DNA from: Saccharomonospora azurea NA-128
GTDB taxonomy: Bacteria; Actinomycetota; Actinomycetes; Mycobacteriales; Pseudonocardiaceae
DNA length: 54,552 nt
Direction of reading: 5' to 3'
NCBI RefSeq assembly: GCF_000231055.2
Contig: NZ_CM001466.1
Location: 3,353,716 to 3,408,267 of the forward strand
Below, one piece after another: positions 33,746-45,334 of the stretch; position 1 is the first letter of the stretch; the number at the start of each line of letters is the position of its first letter. Under the pieces are notes generated by a model. The model saw only the letters and a list, made by a program, of their open reading frames with translations, had not been told where the DNA came from and did no database searches. The position numbers and the translations under genes are program-made.

Positions 33746-34402
33746 ATGTCTGACAGGCAAGTGAAGGGCATTCTGGGCACCAAGCTCGGCATGACCCAGG
33801 TCTTCGACGAGAACAACCGGGTCATCCCGGTGACCGTCGTCAAGGCCGGGCCGAACGTGGTGACCCAGGTGCGCAACAAGGAAAAGGACGGCTACTCGGC
33901 CGTGCAGTTGGCCTTCGGTGCCATCGACCCGCGCCGGGTCAACAAGCCGGAGACCGGGCACTTCGAGAAGGCCGGTGTGACGCCGCGGCGCTACCTCGCC
34001 GAGCTCCGCACCGCCGACGCGGACGCCTACGAAGTCGGCCAGGAGATCACCGCCGAGGTGTTCTCCGACGGTGCGGTCGTGGACGTCACCGGTACGACCA
34101 AGGGCAAGGGCTACGCGGGTGTCATGAAGCGCCACGGCTTCCGCGGCCAGGGCGCCAGCCACGGTAACCAGGCCACGCACCGTGCTCCCGGTTCGATCGG
34201 CGGCGCCTCCACCCCGGGCCGTGTGTTCAAGGGCATGCGCATGGCGGGACGCATGGGTAGCGACCGCGTGACCACGCAGGGCCTGACCGTCCACTCGGTG
34301 CGTGCCGACGACGGCCTCCTGCTCATCAAGGGCGCGGTCCCCGGCCCCAAGGGCGGCCTGGTGTTCGTGCGTAGCGCCGCGAAGGGTGGTGTGACCGAAT
34401 GA
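33746..34402 (+). CDS. rplC: 50S ribosomal protein L3
   Basis: Large-subunit protein near the peptidyl-transferase centre, 218 residues. Contains the conserved stretch [13 protein letters not shown] and the loop GRMGSDRVT. The ATG lies 30 bases after rpsJ, preceded by GGCGGAGA, and the end overlaps rplD (ATGA). Second gene of the S10 operon. Confidence 0.97.
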   Translation: MSDRQVKGILGTKLGMTQVFDENNRVIPVTVVKAGPNVVTQVRNKEKDGYSAVQLAFGAIDPRRVNKPETGHFEKAGVTPRRYLAELRTADADAYEVGQEITAEVFSDGAVVDVTGTTKGKGYAGVMKRHGFRGQGASHGNQATHRAPGSIGGASTPGRVFKGMRMAGRMGSDRVTTQGLTVHSVRADDGLLLIKGAVPGPKGGLVFVRSAAKGGVTE

Positions 34403-35085
34403 CCGCGACGATCGAGCTGAAGACTCCCGCAGGTGAGGCTCAGGGGACCGTCGAGCTGCCGGGCGAGATCTTCGACGTGCAGGCGAACATCGCGCTGATG
34501 CACCAGGTCGTTGTGGCCCAGATGGCGGCCGCTCGCCAGGGCACGCACGACACGAAGACCCGCGGTGAGGTCCGCGGCGGTGGCCGCAAGCCGTACCGCC
34601 AGAAGGGCACCGGCCGCGCCCGTCAGGGCTCGGTCCGTGCGCCGCAGTTCGCCGGTGGTGGCACCGTTCACGGCCCCACGCCGAGGGACTACACGCAGCG
34701 CACCCCCAAGAAGATGAAGGCCGCCGCCCTGCGTGGCGCCCTCTCCGACCGCGCTCGCGCCGGCCAGGTGCACGTCATCACCGAGCTGGTGACCGGCGAG
34801 AAGCCGTCGACGAAGGCTGCCAAGGCGGCCATCGCGGCGGTCACCCAGGCCAAGCGGGTGCTCGTGGTGCTGCAGCGCGACGACGAGGTGGGCACGTACT
34901 CGTTGCGGAACCTGCCGAACGTGCATCTGATCACGCCCGACCAGCTCAACACCTACGACGTGCTGGTCAACGACGACGTGGTGTTCACGAAGGCCGCGTT
35001 CGACGCGTTCCTCGCCGGTCCGGCGAAGGGCAACCGCGCCTCGGCCGCGTCGTCGAGCGAGGCTGAAGGGAGTGACGAGCAGTGA
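34399..35085 (+). CDS. rplD: 50S ribosomal protein L4
   Basis: Lines the nascent-peptide exit tunnel, 228 residues. The tunnel loop ([19 protein letters not shown]) is intact. In E. coli L4 represses the S10 operon; that function cannot be judged here. The C-terminus carries a Ser/Ala/Glu extension common in actinobacteria. Overlaps both neighbours. Confidence 0.97.
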   Translation: MTATIELKTPAGEAQGTVELPGEIFDVQANIALMHQVVVAQMAAARQGTHDTKTRGEVRGGGRKPYRQKGTGRARQGSVRAPQFAGGGTVHGPTPRDYTQRTPKKMKAAALRGALSDRARAGQVHVITELVTGEKPSTKAAKAAIAAVTQAKRVLVVLQRDDEVGTYSLRNLPNVHLITPDQLNTYDVLVNDDVVFTKAAFDAFLAGPAKGNRASAASSSEAEGSDEQ

Positions 35086-35393
35086 GCTCCGTGGCGATCC
35101 CCGACCCGCGCGACATCCTGATCGCGCCGGTGATCTCCGAGAAGTCCTACGGGCTGCTCGACGACCACAAGTACACGTTCCTGGTTCGCCCGGACGCCAA
35201 CAAGACCGAGATCAAGATCGCGGTCGAGAAGGTCTTCGGGGTGAAGGTGATCAGCGTGAACACGCTGAACCGGCCCGGTAAGCGCAAGCGCACTCGCTAC
35301 GGCTACGGCAAGCGCAAGGACACCAAGCGCGCCATCGTGACGCTGTCGGCCGAGAGCAAGCCGATCGAGATCTTCGGCGGACCAGCCGCATAA
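35082..35393 (+). CDS. rplW: 50S ribosomal protein L23
   Basis: Protein at the tunnel exit that docks trigger factor and SRP, 103 residues. The GTG start overlaps the rplD stop (GTGA). Core motifs [13 protein letters not shown] and [16 protein letters not shown] are present. Confidence 0.96.
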   Translation: MSSVAIPDPRDILIAPVISEKSYGLLDDHKYTFLVRPDANKTEIKIAVEKVFGVKVISVNTLNRPGKRKRTRYGYGKRKDTKRAIVTLSAESKPIEIFGGPAA

Positions 35394-35407
35394 GGGACTG
35401 AGACGAC

Positions 35408-36241
<834 letters not shown>

Positions 36242-36259
36242 GTAGGGAGGTAGCCACAG

Positions 36260-36541
36260 ATGCCACGTAGCCTGAAGAAGGGCCCGTTCGTGGACGACCA
36301 CCTGCTCAAGAAGGTGGACGCGCTCAACGAGTCGGGCAAGAAGACTGTCATCAAGACCTGGTCTCGCAGGTCCACGATCACCCCGGACATGCTGGGTCAC
36401 ACCATCGCGGTGCACGACGGCCGCAAGCACGTCCCGGTGTTCGTCACCGAGGCGATGGTCGGGCACAAGTTGGGCGAGTTCGCCCCGACGCGGACCTTCA
36501 AGGGCCACGTCAAGGATGACCGCAAGTCGCGCCGCCGCTGA
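36260..36541 (+). CDS. rpsS: 30S ribosomal protein S19
   Basis: Small-subunit head protein that contacts the A-site tRNA, 93 residues. [17 protein letters not shown] and [16 protein letters not shown] are characteristic. Preceded by a GGGAGG ribosome-binding site; lies 18 bases after rplB. Confidence 0.97.
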   Translation: MPRSLKKGPFVDDHLLKKVDALNESGKKTVIKTWSRRSTITPDMLGHTIAVHDGRKHVPVFVTEAMVGHKLGEFAPTRTFKGHVKDDRKSRRR

Positions 36542-36567
36542 GCGCGCACCGAGAAGGGGAAGCAGCG

Positions 36568-36989
36568 ATGAACGCGCGTAATGACGCGGTGGTCGAGGCA
36601 GAGGAGCTGCCTACGGCCTTCGCGCGAGCTCGCTTCGTCCGGGACTCGCCGACCAAGGTGCGCCGGGTGATCGAGCTGATCAAGGGCCGTAACGCGAACG
36701 AGGCGCTCGCCGTGCTCCGGTTCGCGCCGCAGACGGCCAGCGACTCCGTGGCCAAGGTGCTCGCGAGCGCCATGGCCAACGCGGAGAACAACCTCGACCT
36801 GGACCCCGACACGCTCTGGGTCAAGAACGCCTACGCCGACGAGGGCCCGACTCTCAAGCGCATCCGCCCGCGGGCGCAGGGACGTGCGTACCGGATCCGC
36901 AAGCGGACCAGCCACATCACCGTGGAGGTCGAGTCGCGTCCCGCCGACCAGGCGAAGTCGAAGAGCAAGAAGAAGGCAGGTGGCCGGTA

Positions 36990-36990
<1 letters not shown>
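36568..36990 (+). CDS. rplV: 50S ribosomal protein L22
   Basis: Exit-tunnel protein, 140 residues. The core [18 protein letters not shown] and the tunnel loop around [19 protein letters not shown] are intact, with no insertion or deletion of the kind seen in macrolide-resistant mutants. The lysine-rich C-terminal tail is an actinobacterial feature. The stop shares a base with the rpsC GTG. Confidence 0.97.
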
Positions 36991-37835
<845 letters not shown>

Positions 37836-37838
37836 GGC

Positions 37839-38258
37839 GTGCTCATCCCACGCAAGGTCAAGTACCGCAAGCAGCACTCGCCGAAGCGTTCCGGCGCCGC
37901 CAAGGGCGGTACCAAGGTGACGTTCGGTGAGTTCGGCATCCAGGCGCTCGAGCACGGCTACGTGACCAACCGGCAGATCGAGTCCGCTCGTATTGCCATG
38001 ACCAGGCACATCAAGCGTGGCGGCAAGATCTGGATCAACATCTTCCCGGATCGTCCGCTGACGAAGAAGCCTGCTGAAACCCGCATGGGTTCCGGTAAGG
38101 GTTCGCCGGAGTGGTGGATCGCCAACGTGAAGCCGGGTCGGGTCATGTTCGAGATGAGCTTCCCGAACGAGGCTGTGGCGCGCGAGGCCATGCGTCGCGC
38201 GATGCACAAGCTGCCGATGAAGTGCAGGATCGTGACTCGTGAAGGTGGTGAGTTCTGA
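37839..38258 (+). CDS. rplP: 50S ribosomal protein L16
   Basis: Large-subunit protein near the A-site finger, 139 residues. GTG start ([14 protein letters not shown]), three bases after rpsC. The [19 protein letters not shown] loop is intact. The TGA overlaps the rpmC start (TGATG). Confidence 0.97.
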   Translation: MLIPRKVKYRKQHSPKRSGAAKGGTKVTFGEFGIQALEHGYVTNRQIESARIAMTRHIKRGGKIWINIFPDRPLTKKPAETRMGSGKGSPEWWIANVKPGRVMFEMSFPNEAVAREAMRRAMHKLPMKCRIVTREGGEF

Positions 38259-38509
38259 TGGCGAAGGCCGGAGGAGTGGCGGCGTCAGAACTTCGTGAGC
38301 TCACTGCTGAGGAGCTCGTGCTGCGCCTGAAGGAGTCCAAGGAGGAGCTGTTCAACCTCCGGTTCCAGATGGCGACCGGGCAGCTCGACAACAACCGCAG
38401 GCTGCGCACGGTGCGCGCGGACATCGCCCGCATCTACACCGTGATGCGGGAGCGGGAGCTCGGACTGTCCGTCTCCCCCGAGGAGAACGAGAGTGAGGGT
38501 GCCGCATGA
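38258..38509 (+). CDS. rpmC: 50S ribosomal protein L29
   Basis: Small helical hairpin protein at the tunnel exit, 83 residues. The core [20 protein letters not shown] and [20 protein letters not shown] is typical; an acidic extension at the C-terminus is common in actinobacteria. Overlaps rplP and rpsQ. Confidence 0.95.
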   Translation: MAKAGGVAASELRELTAEELVLRLKESKEELFNLRFQMATGQLDNNRRLRTVRADIARIYTVMRERELGLSVSPEENESEGAA

Positions 38510-38787
38510 CGGAGGCGGTGCAGAACAAGGACTCCGGTCGTAACTACCGGAAGGTCCGCGAGGGACTGGTCGTGTCCGACAAGATGGACAAGACGATCGT
38601 CGTGGAGCTCGAAGACCGGAAGAAGCACCCGCTGTACGGCAAGGTCCTGCGCAGCACCAAGAAGGTGAAGGCGCACGACGAGCAGAACACCGCCGGCGTG
38701 GGTGACCGGGTCCTGCTCATGGAGACCCGACCGCTGTCGGCCACCAAGCGGTGGCGGCTCGTCGAGATCCGCGAGAAGGCCAAGTAA
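38506..38787 (+). CDS. rpsQ: 30S ribosomal protein S17
   Basis: OB-fold protein bound to 16S rRNA, 93 residues. [19 protein letters not shown] is characteristic. The ATG overlaps the rpmC stop. It is the last gene of the classical S10 group and is followed by two hairpins. Confidence 0.96.
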   Translation: MTEAVQNKDSGRNYRKVREGLVVSDKMDKTIVVELEDRKKHPLYGKVLRSTKKVKAHDEQNTAGVGDRVLLMETRPLSATKRWRLVEIREKAK

Positions 38788-38790
38788 TCA

Positions 38791-38809
38791 GGGGCTGGGC
38801 AACAGCCCC
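38791..38809 (+). terminator. Hairpin at the S10/spc operon boundary
   Basis: GGGGCTG / CAGCCCC, 7 bp with a 5-base loop, starts three bases after the rpsQ stop and is followed by CCTTCGTT. A second small hairpin (CTCGGC / GCCGAG) lies at 38825-38839. Together they mark the boundary between the S10 and spc operons, as partial terminator or processing site. Confidence 0.55.
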
Positions 38810-38865
38810 CTTCGTTCCGCCAGGCTCGGCTCTGCCGAGAACCGGCGCGACATACAGGAGTTGAC

Positions 38866-39234
38866 GTGATCCAGCAGGAGTCGCGACTGCGAGTCGCCGA
38901 CAACACGGGTGCCAAGGAGATCCTGACCATCCGGGTGCTCGGTGGCTCGGGGCGGCGCTACGCGGGCATCGGTGACATCATCGTCGCCACCGTCAAGGAC
39001 GCCATCCCGGGCGCCAACGTGAAGCGTGGTGACATCGTCAAGGCCGTGATTGTCAGGACCGCGAAGGAGAAGCGTCGCCCCGACGGCTCCTACATTCGGT
39101 TCGACGAGAACGCCGCGGTGCTCATCAAGAACGACAACGAACCGCGAGGCACACGCATCTTCGGGCCGGTTGGCCGTGAGCTGCGCGACCGGAAGTTCAT
39201 GAAGATCATCTCGCTTGCGCCGGAGGTGCTCTGA
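38866..39234 (+). CDS. rplN: 50S ribosomal protein L14
   Basis: Large-subunit interface protein, 122 residues, first gene of the spc operon. GTG start ([17 protein letters not shown]), preceded by CAGGAGTTGAC. Fully conserved core through GPVGRELRD. Confidence 0.97.
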   Translation: MIQQESRLRVADNTGAKEILTIRVLGGSGRRYAGIGDIIVATVKDAIPGANVKRGDIVKAVIVRTAKEKRRPDGSYIRFDENAAVLIKNDNEPRGTRIFGPVGRELRDRKFMKIISLAPEVL

Positions 39235-39549
39235 ATGAAGGTCAAGAAGGGCGACACGGTCCTCGTCATCGCTGGCAAGGACAAGGGTGCCAAGGGCAAG
39301 GTCATCAAGGCTTACCCCGAGCGCGAGCGGATTCTGGTCGAGGGTGTCAACCGGATCAAGAAGCACACCCGGATCACCCAGACGCAGCGCGGCGCCCAGT
39401 CCGGCGGGATCGTCACCCAGGAGGCTCCCATCCACGTGTCGAACGTGATGGTCGTCGACTCCGACGGCAAGCCGACCCGGGTGGGCTACCGCTTCGGCGA
39501 GGACGGCAAGAAGGTTCGTATCTCGCGTAGGACGGGCAAGGACATCTGA
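39235..39549 (+). CDS. rplX: 50S ribosomal protein L24
   Basis: Assembly-initiating large-subunit protein, 104 residues, with the KOW motif [18 protein letters not shown]. The ATG directly follows the rplN stop without spacer; the stop overlaps rplE (TGATG). Confidence 0.97.
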   Translation: MKVKKGDTVLVIAGKDKGAKGKVIKAYPERERILVEGVNRIKKHTRITQTQRGAQSGGIVTQEAPIHVSNVMVVDSDGKPTRVGYRFGEDGKKVRISRRTGKDI

Positions 39550-40118
39550 TGACGACCGCAGAGAAGACGTACCCGACACCGCGGTTGAAGAGCCGGTACC
39601 GCGAAGAGGTCGCCGGCCAGCTGCGCGAGGAGTTCGGCTACACCAACCCGCACCAGATTCCCGGTGTGGTCAAGGTCGTGGTGAACATGGGCGTCGGTGA
39701 CGCCGCTCGCGACAGCAAGCTGATCGAGGGCGCGATCCGCGACCTCGCCACCATCACGGGCCAGAAGCCCGAGGTGCGCCGCGCACGCAAGTCCATCGCG
39801 CAGTTCAAGCTGCGTGAGGGCCAGCCCATCGGCGCCCGCGTGACGCTCCGTGGTGACCGCATGTGGGAGTTCATGGACCGGCTGCTGACCATCGCGTTGC
39901 CGCGTATCCGCGACTTCCGCGGACTGTCGGGCAAGCAGTTCGACGGCAACGGCAACTACACGTTCGGTCTCACCGAGCAGTCGATGTTCCACGAGATCAA
40001 CCCTGACTCCATCGACCGCCCGCGCGGCATGGACGTCACGGTTGTGACCAGTGCCAACACCGACGACGAGGGTCGCTCGTTGCTGCGCAAGCTCGGTTTC
40101 CCCTTCAAGGAGGCGTGA
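39549..40118 (+). CDS. rplE: 50S ribosomal protein L5
   Basis: 5S rRNA-binding protein, 189 residues. The conserved region [16 protein letters not shown] and the C-terminal [16 protein letters not shown] are present. Coupled to rplX by a TGATG overlap. Confidence 0.97.
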   Translation: MTTAEKTYPTPRLKSRYREEVAGQLREEFGYTNPHQIPGVVKVVVNMGVGDAARDSKLIEGAIRDLATITGQKPEVRRARKSIAQFKLREGQPIGARVTLRGDRMWEFMDRLLTIALPRIRDFRGLSGKQFDGNGNYTFGLTEQSMFHEINPDSIDRPRGMDVTVVTSANTDDEGRSLLRKLGFPFKEA

Positions 40119-40122
40119 TCAG

Positions 40123-40308
40123 ATGGCCAAGAAAGCTCTGATCGCCAAGGCTGCTCGCAAGCCCAAGTTCGGGGTGCGCGCCTACACCCGCTGCCAGCGT
40201 TGCGGACGTCCTCGTTCGGTGTACCGCAAGTTCGGCCTGTGCCGGATCTGCCTGCGGGAGATGGCGCACGCGGGGCAGCTCCCTGGCGTGAACAAGTCGA
40301 GCTGGTGA
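40123..40308 (+). CDS. rpsN: 30S ribosomal protein S14, zinc-binding type
   Basis: A 61-residue S14 of the zinc form, with Cys24, Cys27, Cys40 and Cys43 as ligands. The ATG at 40123 is five bases after the rplE stop, with AAGGAGG upstream. No zinc-independent copy is present in this window. The 96-base spacer after it contains small hairpins only. Confidence 0.96.
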   Translation: MAKKALIAKAARKPKFGVRAYTRCQRCGRPRSVYRKFGLCRICLREMAHAGQLPGVNKSSW

Positions 40309-40404
40309 AGGCTCTTTGACGTCCCCTGCTCCGCGCAGGGACCCATCCACTTCGCCACAGGCCCCGAACCGGGGAACCAGGGCGAGAAAGGTTGACAGGT
40401 CACC

Positions 40405-40803
40405 ATGACGATGACCGACCCGATCGCAGACTTCCTGACACGTCTGCGTAACGCGAACTCGGCGTACCACGACGCTGTCGTGCTGCCGCACTCGAAGATC
40501 AAGGCGAACATCGCCGAGATCCTCAAGCGCGAGGGCTACATCTCCGACTACCGCACCGAGCCGGGTGAGAAGCACAAGAACCTGGTTGTGGAGCTGAAGT
40601 ACGGCCCGAACCGTGAGCGGAGCATCGCCGGTCTCCGGCGCGTGTCCAAGCCCGGTCTGCGGGTCTACGCGAAATCGACCAACCTGCCCAGCGTTCTGGG
40701 TGGCCTCGGCGTGGCGATCATCTCGACGTCGTCCGGCCTCCAGACCGACAGGCAGTGCAAGCGCAACGGCGTGGGCGGCGAAGTCCTCGCCTACGTTTGG
40801 TGA
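40405..40803 (+). CDS. rpsH: 30S ribosomal protein S8
   Basis: 16S rRNA-binding protein of the platform, 132 residues. [20 protein letters not shown] and the C-terminal [11 protein letters not shown] are typical. In E. coli S8 regulates the spc operon. The ATG at 40405 follows AAAGG; a second Met two codons later is possible. Confidence 0.97.
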   Translation: MTMTDPIADFLTRLRNANSAYHDAVVLPHSKIKANIAEILKREGYISDYRTEPGEKHKNLVVELKYGPNRERSIAGLRRVSKPGLRVYAKSTNLPSVLGGLGVAIISTSSGLQTDRQCKRNGVGGEVLAYVW

Positions 40804-40818
40804 GGAAGGGGGACTGGC

Positions 40819-41358
40819 ATGTCACGCATCGGTAAGCTGCCGATCACCGTCCCCTCCGGGGTCGATGTGACCATCGACGGGCAGCACATCTCGGTCAAGG
40901 GCCCGAAGGGCACGCTCGAGCACCAGGTCGCCGAGCCGATCACCGTCGAGCGCGGTGAAGACGGCTCGCTGCTGGTGAAGCGCCCCGACGACGAGCGGGA
41001 AAGCCGCGCGCTGCACGGTCTCACCAGGACCCTGGTGCAGAACCTGGTCGTCGGTGTGACGCAGGGCTACGAGAAGCGGATGGAGATCCACGGAGTCGGT
41101 TACCGCGTGCAGGCCAAGGGATCGGACCTCGAGTTCGCCCTCGGCTTCAGCCACCCGGTGCTGATCAAGGCTCCGGAGGGCATCACCTTCAAGGTGGAGA
41201 GCCCGACCAAGTTCTCCGTGTCCGGCATCGACAAGCAGAAGGTCGGCCAGACCGCGGCGGTCATCCGGCGTCTGCGTCGCCCGGACCCGTACAAGGGCAA
41301 GGGCCTGCGCTACGAGGGCGAGCGCATTCGCCGCAAGGTCGGGAAGACGGGTAAGTGA
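40819..41358 (+). CDS. rplF: 50S ribosomal protein L6
   Basis: Large-subunit protein near the factor-binding site, 179 residues. [16 protein letters not shown] at the N-terminus and [16 protein letters not shown] near the C-terminus are diagnostic. GGAAGGGGG lies before the ATG. Confidence 0.97.
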   Translation: MSRIGKLPITVPSGVDVTIDGQHISVKGPKGTLEHQVAEPITVERGEDGSLLVKRPDDERESRALHGLTRTLVQNLVVGVTQGYEKRMEIHGVGYRVQAKGSDLEFALGFSHPVLIKAPEGITFKVESPTKFSVSGIDKQKVGQTAAVIRRLRRPDPYKGKGLRYEGERIRRKVGKTGK

Positions 41359-41360
41359 TC

Positions 41361-41759
41361 ATGAGCGAAACGGTTACGAAGCGCAAGCCGATCGGCAAGG
41401 ACGTCTCCACCCGTCGCCGTGCTGGCAAGATCCGTCGACACAACCGGCTGCGCAAGAAGATCCACGGCACCGCGGCGCGTCCGCGGATGTCGGTGAAGCG
41501 TTCCTCGCGGCACATCGTCGTTCAGCTGATCGACGACATCGCGGGGCACACGCTGGCCTCTGCGTCCAGCCTGGAGGCGGACGTTCAGGCCGTCGAGGGC
41601 GACAAGAAGGCCAAGGCTGCCAAGGTCGGCGAGTTGGTCGCGGCCCGCGCCAAGGCGGCGGGCATCTCCAAGGTGGTGTTCGACCGGGGCGGCAACGCCT
41701 ACCACGGTCGGATCGCCTCCCTGGCCGACGCCGCCCGAGAGGGCGGGTTGGAGTTCTGA
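41361..41759 (+). CDS. rplR: 50S ribosomal protein L18
   Basis: 5S rRNA-binding protein, 132 residues. Basic N-terminus, [20 protein letters not shown], and the C-terminal [25 protein letters not shown] signature. I prefer ATG 41361; a GTG at 41355 overlapping the rplF stop is an alternative. Confidence 0.96.
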   Translation: MSETVTKRKPIGKDVSTRRRAGKIRRHNRLRKKIHGTAARPRMSVKRSSRHIVVQLIDDIAGHTLASASSLEADVQAVEGDKKAKAAKVGELVAARAKAAGISKVVFDRGGNAYHGRIASLADAAREGGLEF

Positions 41760-41760
41760 C

Positions 41761-41796
41761 ATGAGCAAGATTCTCGAGAACGGAAGGAACGCCTGA
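41761..41796 (+). CDS. Possible 11-codon frame between rplR and rpsE
   Basis: ATG 41761 opens [11 protein letters not shown] and stops at a TGA sharing its last base with the rpsE start (TGATG). A weak TGGAG lies before it. It could be a short coupling peptide that carries ribosomes to rpsE, or chance. No homologue is known to me. Confidence 0.2.
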   Translation: MSKILENGRNA

Positions 41797-42425
41797 TGCC
41801 GGGACGTACGCGGCAATCCGGCGGCCAGGGCGGGCCCGGCGACCGCGAGCGCGGCGGCCGGGACCGCAGGGACCGTCGTGACGGTGGCCGTGGCGGGGCG
41901 GCCCAGGACAAGACCCCGCACCTCGAGCGCGTCGTAGCGATCAACCGCGTGGCCAAGGTCGTCAAGGGTGGTCGTCGCTTCAGCTTCACCGCGCTGGTGG
42001 TCGTCGGTGACGGCGACGGCCAGGTCGGTGTCGGCTACGGCAAGGCCAAGGAAGTTCCCGCGGCCATCGCCAAGGGCGTCGAGGAGGCGAAGAAGAACTT
42101 CTTCCGCGTTCCTCGGATCGCCGGCACCATCCCGCACCCCGTGCAGGGTGAGGAGGCCGCCGGTGTCGTGCTGCTCCGCCCGGCCAGCGCCGGTACCGGT
42201 GTGATCGCCGGTGGCGCCGTCCGTGCCGTGCTGGAGTGCGCCGGCATCCAGGACGTGTTGTCGAAGTCGCTCGGCAGCGACAACGCGATCAACATCGTGC
42301 ACGCGACCGTGCGGGCTCTGAAGGACCTCCAGCGTCCCGAGGAGGTTGCCGCTCGCCGTGGTCTGCCGCTCGAGGACGTGGCCCCGGCCCGGATGCTGCG
42401 TCAGCGCGCGGGGCAGGGGGTCTGA
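41796..42425 (+). CDS. rpsE: 30S ribosomal protein S5
   Basis: Decoding-fidelity protein of the small subunit, 209 residues, with an Arg/Gly/Asp-rich N-terminal extension of about 40 residues common in actinobacteria. The core [20 protein letters not shown] and [13 protein letters not shown] is intact, with no spectinomycin-type change recognised. GGAAGGA lies before the ATG. Confidence 0.97.
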   Translation: MPGRTRQSGGQGGPGDRERGGRDRRDRRDGGRGGAAQDKTPHLERVVAINRVAKVVKGGRRFSFTALVVVGDGDGQVGVGYGKAKEVPAAIAKGVEEAKKNFFRVPRIAGTIPHPVQGEEAAGVVLLRPASAGTGVIAGGAVRAVLECAGIQDVLSKSLGSDNAINIVHATVRALKDLQRPEEVAARRGLPLEDVAPARMLRQRAGQGV

Positions 42426-42426
42426 C

Positions 42427-42609
42427 ATGGCTCAGCTGAAGATCACCCAGTTGAAGAGCACGATCGGGACCAAGCAGAACCACCGGGCGTCGCTCCGTAC
42501 CCTCGGTCTGCGCAAGATCCGGCAGTCCGTGGTTCGTGAGGACACGCCGCAGGTGCGTGGCCTCATCCACACGGTCCGGCACCTGGTGACCGTGGAGGAG
42601 GTCAAGTAA
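42427..42609 (+). CDS. rpmD: 50S ribosomal protein L30
   Basis: Small large-subunit protein, 60 residues. ATG 42427 ([19 protein letters not shown]) lies one base after the rpsE stop. The TAA overlaps the rplO ATG (TAATG). Confidence 0.96.
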   Translation: MAQLKITQLKSTIGTKQNHRASLRTLGLRKIRQSVVREDTPQVRGLIHTVRHLVTVEEVK

Positions 42610-43052
42610 TGGCCATCAAGATCCACCACCTGAAGCCTGCCGCCGGCGCGAAGCGCGAGAAGATCCGCGTCGGTCGCGGTGAGGGCTCGAAGGGCAAGAC
42701 GGCGGGTCGCGGTACGAAGGGCACGAAGGCCCGGAAGAACGTGCCTGCCGGCTTCGAAGGTGGGCAGATGCCCATCCACATGCGGCTGCCCAAGCTGCGT
42801 GGCTTCAAGAACCGGTTCCGCACCGAGTACCAGGCGATCAACGTGGGCGACCTCGCTCGCGTGTTCCCCGAGGGCGGAACGGTCGGCAAGGACGAGCTGG
42901 TTGCCTCTGGACTGGTCCACAAGAGTGAACTTGTGAAGGTCCTCGGCAACGGTGACGTGGAGGGCGTGAAGCTCGACGTCACGGCCGACGCGTTCTCGAA
43001 GTCCGCGAAGGAGAAGATCGAGGCGGCGGGCGGCTCCGCCACCACGCTCTGA
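42609..43052 (+). CDS. rplO: 50S ribosomal protein L15
   Basis: Late-assembling large-subunit protein, 147 residues. The basic Gly-rich N-terminus ([17 protein letters not shown]) and [19 protein letters not shown] are diagnostic. Last ribosomal gene of the spc operon here; a strong terminator hairpin starts 24 bases later. Confidence 0.97.
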   Translation: MAIKIHHLKPAAGAKREKIRVGRGEGSKGKTAGRGTKGTKARKNVPAGFEGGQMPIHMRLPKLRGFKNRFRTEYQAINVGDLARVFPEGGTVGKDELVASGLVHKSELVKVLGNGDVEGVKLDVTADAFSKSAKEKIEAAGGSATTL

Positions 43053-43076
43053 GGTCGACTCCGCGCAACGCGATCC

Positions 43077-43120
43077 GACAAGGCCCGCCGGACCAGCACA
43101 GTGGACCGGCGGGCCTTGTC
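43077..43120 (+). terminator. Terminator after rplO
   Basis: A perfect 15-bp stem, GACAAGGCCCGCCGG (43077-43091) with its complement at 43106-43120, and a 14-base loop. The right arm ends CCTTGTC. It separates secY-adk-map from the ribosomal genes, unlike the continuous spc operon of E. coli. Confidence 0.8.
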
Positions 43121-43452
43121 ACGTGTGCTCCGAGGCGCGCCGACCGCGTTCTGCCCGCTGAACGCGGTGGCGGTTCGCCCCGCTCCACCCGGGACAGTGG
43201 GCCGGCAGGCTCGGGCGATCCACCTTTCGTCTTCGGGTTCGTCGACTTTCGTCGTGTCTCGCGTCTGCCTGTGGCGTGGGAATCATGCACTAGATGCGGC
43301 ATCCCTTGGCGATGCTGTTAAAGTCGAACCCACGCTTGGGCCGTTGTGTCTCGAGCGTGTCTGGCTTGCCGCCAGTGACGAAGTGTCCAGCCGGTCCAAT
43401 GCCGGCCAAAGCCGTTCGTCGGTTCGCCGACGACGCCGAGGAGGTCCCCCGC
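43121..43452 (+). promoter_or_regulatory. secY upstream region
   Basis: No gene is supported in these 332 bases, although the secY frame is open back to 43294. A small palindromic element (CCGCGTTCTGCCCGCTGAAC type) lies at 43142-43167. A promoter for secY-adk-map is expected here. TAAAGT at 43319-43324 fits a -10 box, but no convincing -35 precedes it. Confidence 0.4.
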
Positions 43453-44760
43453 GTGCTCAGCGCCTTCCGCTCGGCTCTCGCGACGCCGGACCTGCGCAAG
43501 AAGATCCTGTTCACGCTGATGATCGTGGCCGTGTACCGGATCGGTGCGGTCACGCCGGCGCCCGGGGTCTCCTATCCGAACGTGCAGGCATGCCAGGCGC
43601 AGGTCGAGGATCAGAACGTGTTCTCGCTGCTGAACCTGTTCAGCGGTGGCGCGCTCCTACAGCTTTCGATCTTCGCCACGGGCATCATGCCTTACATCAC
43701 GGCGAGCATCATCGTGCAGCTCCTGACCGTGGTGATCCCGCGGTTCGAGGAGCTCAAGCGCGAGGGGCAGGCCGGTCAGGGCAAGCTCACGCAGTACACG
43801 CGGTACCTCACTATCGCTCTGGCGATCCTGCAGGCCACGGGTGTCGTGGCGCTCGCCGACCGCGGTCAGCTGTTCGGCAACTGCGACCAGCCGGTGCTGC
43901 CTGACAACAGCGTCTACAGCCTGGCGCTGACGGTTCTGACGATGACCGCGGGCACCGCCGTCATGATGTGGCTCGGCGAGCTCATCACCGAGCGCGGCGT
44001 CGGCAACGGCATGTCGCTGCTCATCTTCCTGAACATCGCCGCGCAGATCCCCGCCGAGGGCGGCAACATCCTGAGCAACCAGGGTGGCCTGACCTTCTTC
44101 TTCATCTGCGTGCTCGCGCTGGCGATCATCGCGAGCGTCATCTTCGTCGAGCAGGGGCAGCGTCGAATCCCGGTCCAGTACGCGAAGCGGATGATCGGGC
44201 GCCGGATGTACGGCGGCACGTCGACCTACCTGCCGATCAAGGTGAACCAGGCCGGTGTCATCCCGGTCATCTTCGCCTCGTCGCTGCTGTATCTGCCCGA
44301 CCTTCTCGGGCAGCTCATCGGCGACCCGAACCAGGCGTCCGGTTGGCAGCGGTTCCTGCAGAACTACGTCACGAACCAGTCGCACGTCGTGCACATCGCG
44401 CTGTACTTCGCGATGATCATCTTCTTCACGTACTTCTACATCACGATCACGTTCAACGTGGACGACCGTGCTGAGGAGATGAAGAAGTTCGGTGGGTTCA
44501 TCCCGGGTATCCGTCCGGGCCGGCCCACTGCCGAGTACCTCGGGTTCGTGCTCAGCAGGATCACCCTGCCGGGGTCGATCTACCTCGGTATCGTGGCGAT
44601 CCTGCCCAACTTCTTCCTGTCAGTCACCGGCGAAGGGAACAACCAGAACTTCCCCTTCGGCGGAACAGCTGTGCTGATCATGGTCGGTGTCGGGCTCGAC
44701 ACCGTGAAGCAGATCGAAAGCCAGCTGATGCAGCGTAACTACGAAGGGTTCCTCCGATGA
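43453..44760 (+). CDS. secY: Preprotein translocase subunit SecY
   Basis: Channel-forming subunit of the Sec translocon, 435 residues with ten membrane segments. The plug and pore region [20 protein letters not shown] and the cytoplasmic loops with [13 protein letters not shown] and [13 protein letters not shown] are intact. GTG 43453 ([17 protein letters not shown]) is chosen because GAGGAGG lies about nine bases upstream and it matches the mycobacterial N-terminus. The stop overlaps adk (ATGA). Confidence 0.96.
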   Translation: MLSAFRSALATPDLRKKILFTLMIVAVYRIGAVTPAPGVSYPNVQACQAQVEDQNVFSLLNLFSGGALLQLSIFATGIMPYITASIIVQLLTVVIPRFEELKREGQAGQGKLTQYTRYLTIALAILQATGVVALADRGQLFGNCDQPVLPDNSVYSLALTVLTMTAGTAVMMWLGELITERGVGNGMSLLIFLNIAAQIPAEGGNILSNQGGLTFFFICVLALAIIASVIFVEQGQRRIPVQYAKRMIGRRMYGGTSTYLPIKVNQAGVIPVIFASSLLYLPDLLGQLIGDPNQASGWQRFLQNYVTNQSHVVHIALYFAMIIFFTYFYITITFNVDDRAEEMKKFGGFIPGIRPGRPTAEYLGFVLSRITLPGSIYLGIVAILPNFFLSVTGEGNNQNFPFGGTAVLIMVGVGLDTVKQIESQLMQRNYEGFLR

Positions 44761-45311
44761 CGCGTGTACTACTCGTCGGCCCGCCCGGGGCAGGTAAAGG
44801 CACACAGGCGGCGGAGCTGTCGAAGCGACTCGGGATCCCTCACATCTCGACGGGCGACCTTTTCCGCAAGCACGTCGGAGAGGAGACGCCCCTCGGTCGG
44901 GAAGCGAAGCGGTACCTCGACTCGGGTGAGCTCGTTCCGGACAGCGTGACCAACGAGATGGTCCGCGAGCGCCTGGCGGAGCCGGACGCCAAGGCCGGTT
45001 TCCTGCTCGACGGTTTCCCGCGTACCACCAAGCAGGCCGACGTCCTGGCGGACATGCTCAAGGGCAACGAGCAGTCGCTCGACGCCGTCATCGAGCTCAA
45101 GGTGCCGGAGGACGTGCTCGTGGAGCGGCTGCTCGGTCGCGGCCGCAGCGACGACACCGAGGACGTCATCCGTCGTCGGCAGCAGGTGTACCGCTCGGAG
45201 ACGGCCCCGTTGTTGGAGTACTACGCCGACATCCTCGTCACCGTGGATGGTGTCGGCGGCGTCGACGAGGTGGCCGCCAGGGTGCTCGACGCGCTGAAGA
45301 AGCGTTCCTGA
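44757..45311 (+). CDS. adk: Adenylate kinase
   Basis: Converts AMP and ATP to two ADP in the cytoplasm. 184 residues. The P-loop GPPGAGKGT is at 8-16 and the AMP-binding segment includes STGDLFR and DGFPRT. It is the short form, with a small lid and no zinc ligands. Translation is coupled to secY by ATGA; map follows after a short gap. Confidence 0.97.
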   Translation: MTRVLLVGPPGAGKGTQAAELSKRLGIPHISTGDLFRKHVGEETPLGREAKRYLDSGELVPDSVTNEMVRERLAEPDAKAGFLLDGFPRTTKQADVLADMLKGNEQSLDAVIELKVPEDVLVERLLGRGRSDDTEDVIRRRQQVYRSETAPLLEYYADILVTVDGVGGVDEVAARVLDALKKRS

Positions 45312-45334
45312 GTCCGGCGCTGTCTGTGTTCGGA

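Noticed and set aside
43294-43452. Possible 53-residue N-terminal extension of SecY
   Set aside because: Residues upstream of GTG 43453 do not resemble SecY; the ribosome-binding site and mycobacterial similarity support the later start.
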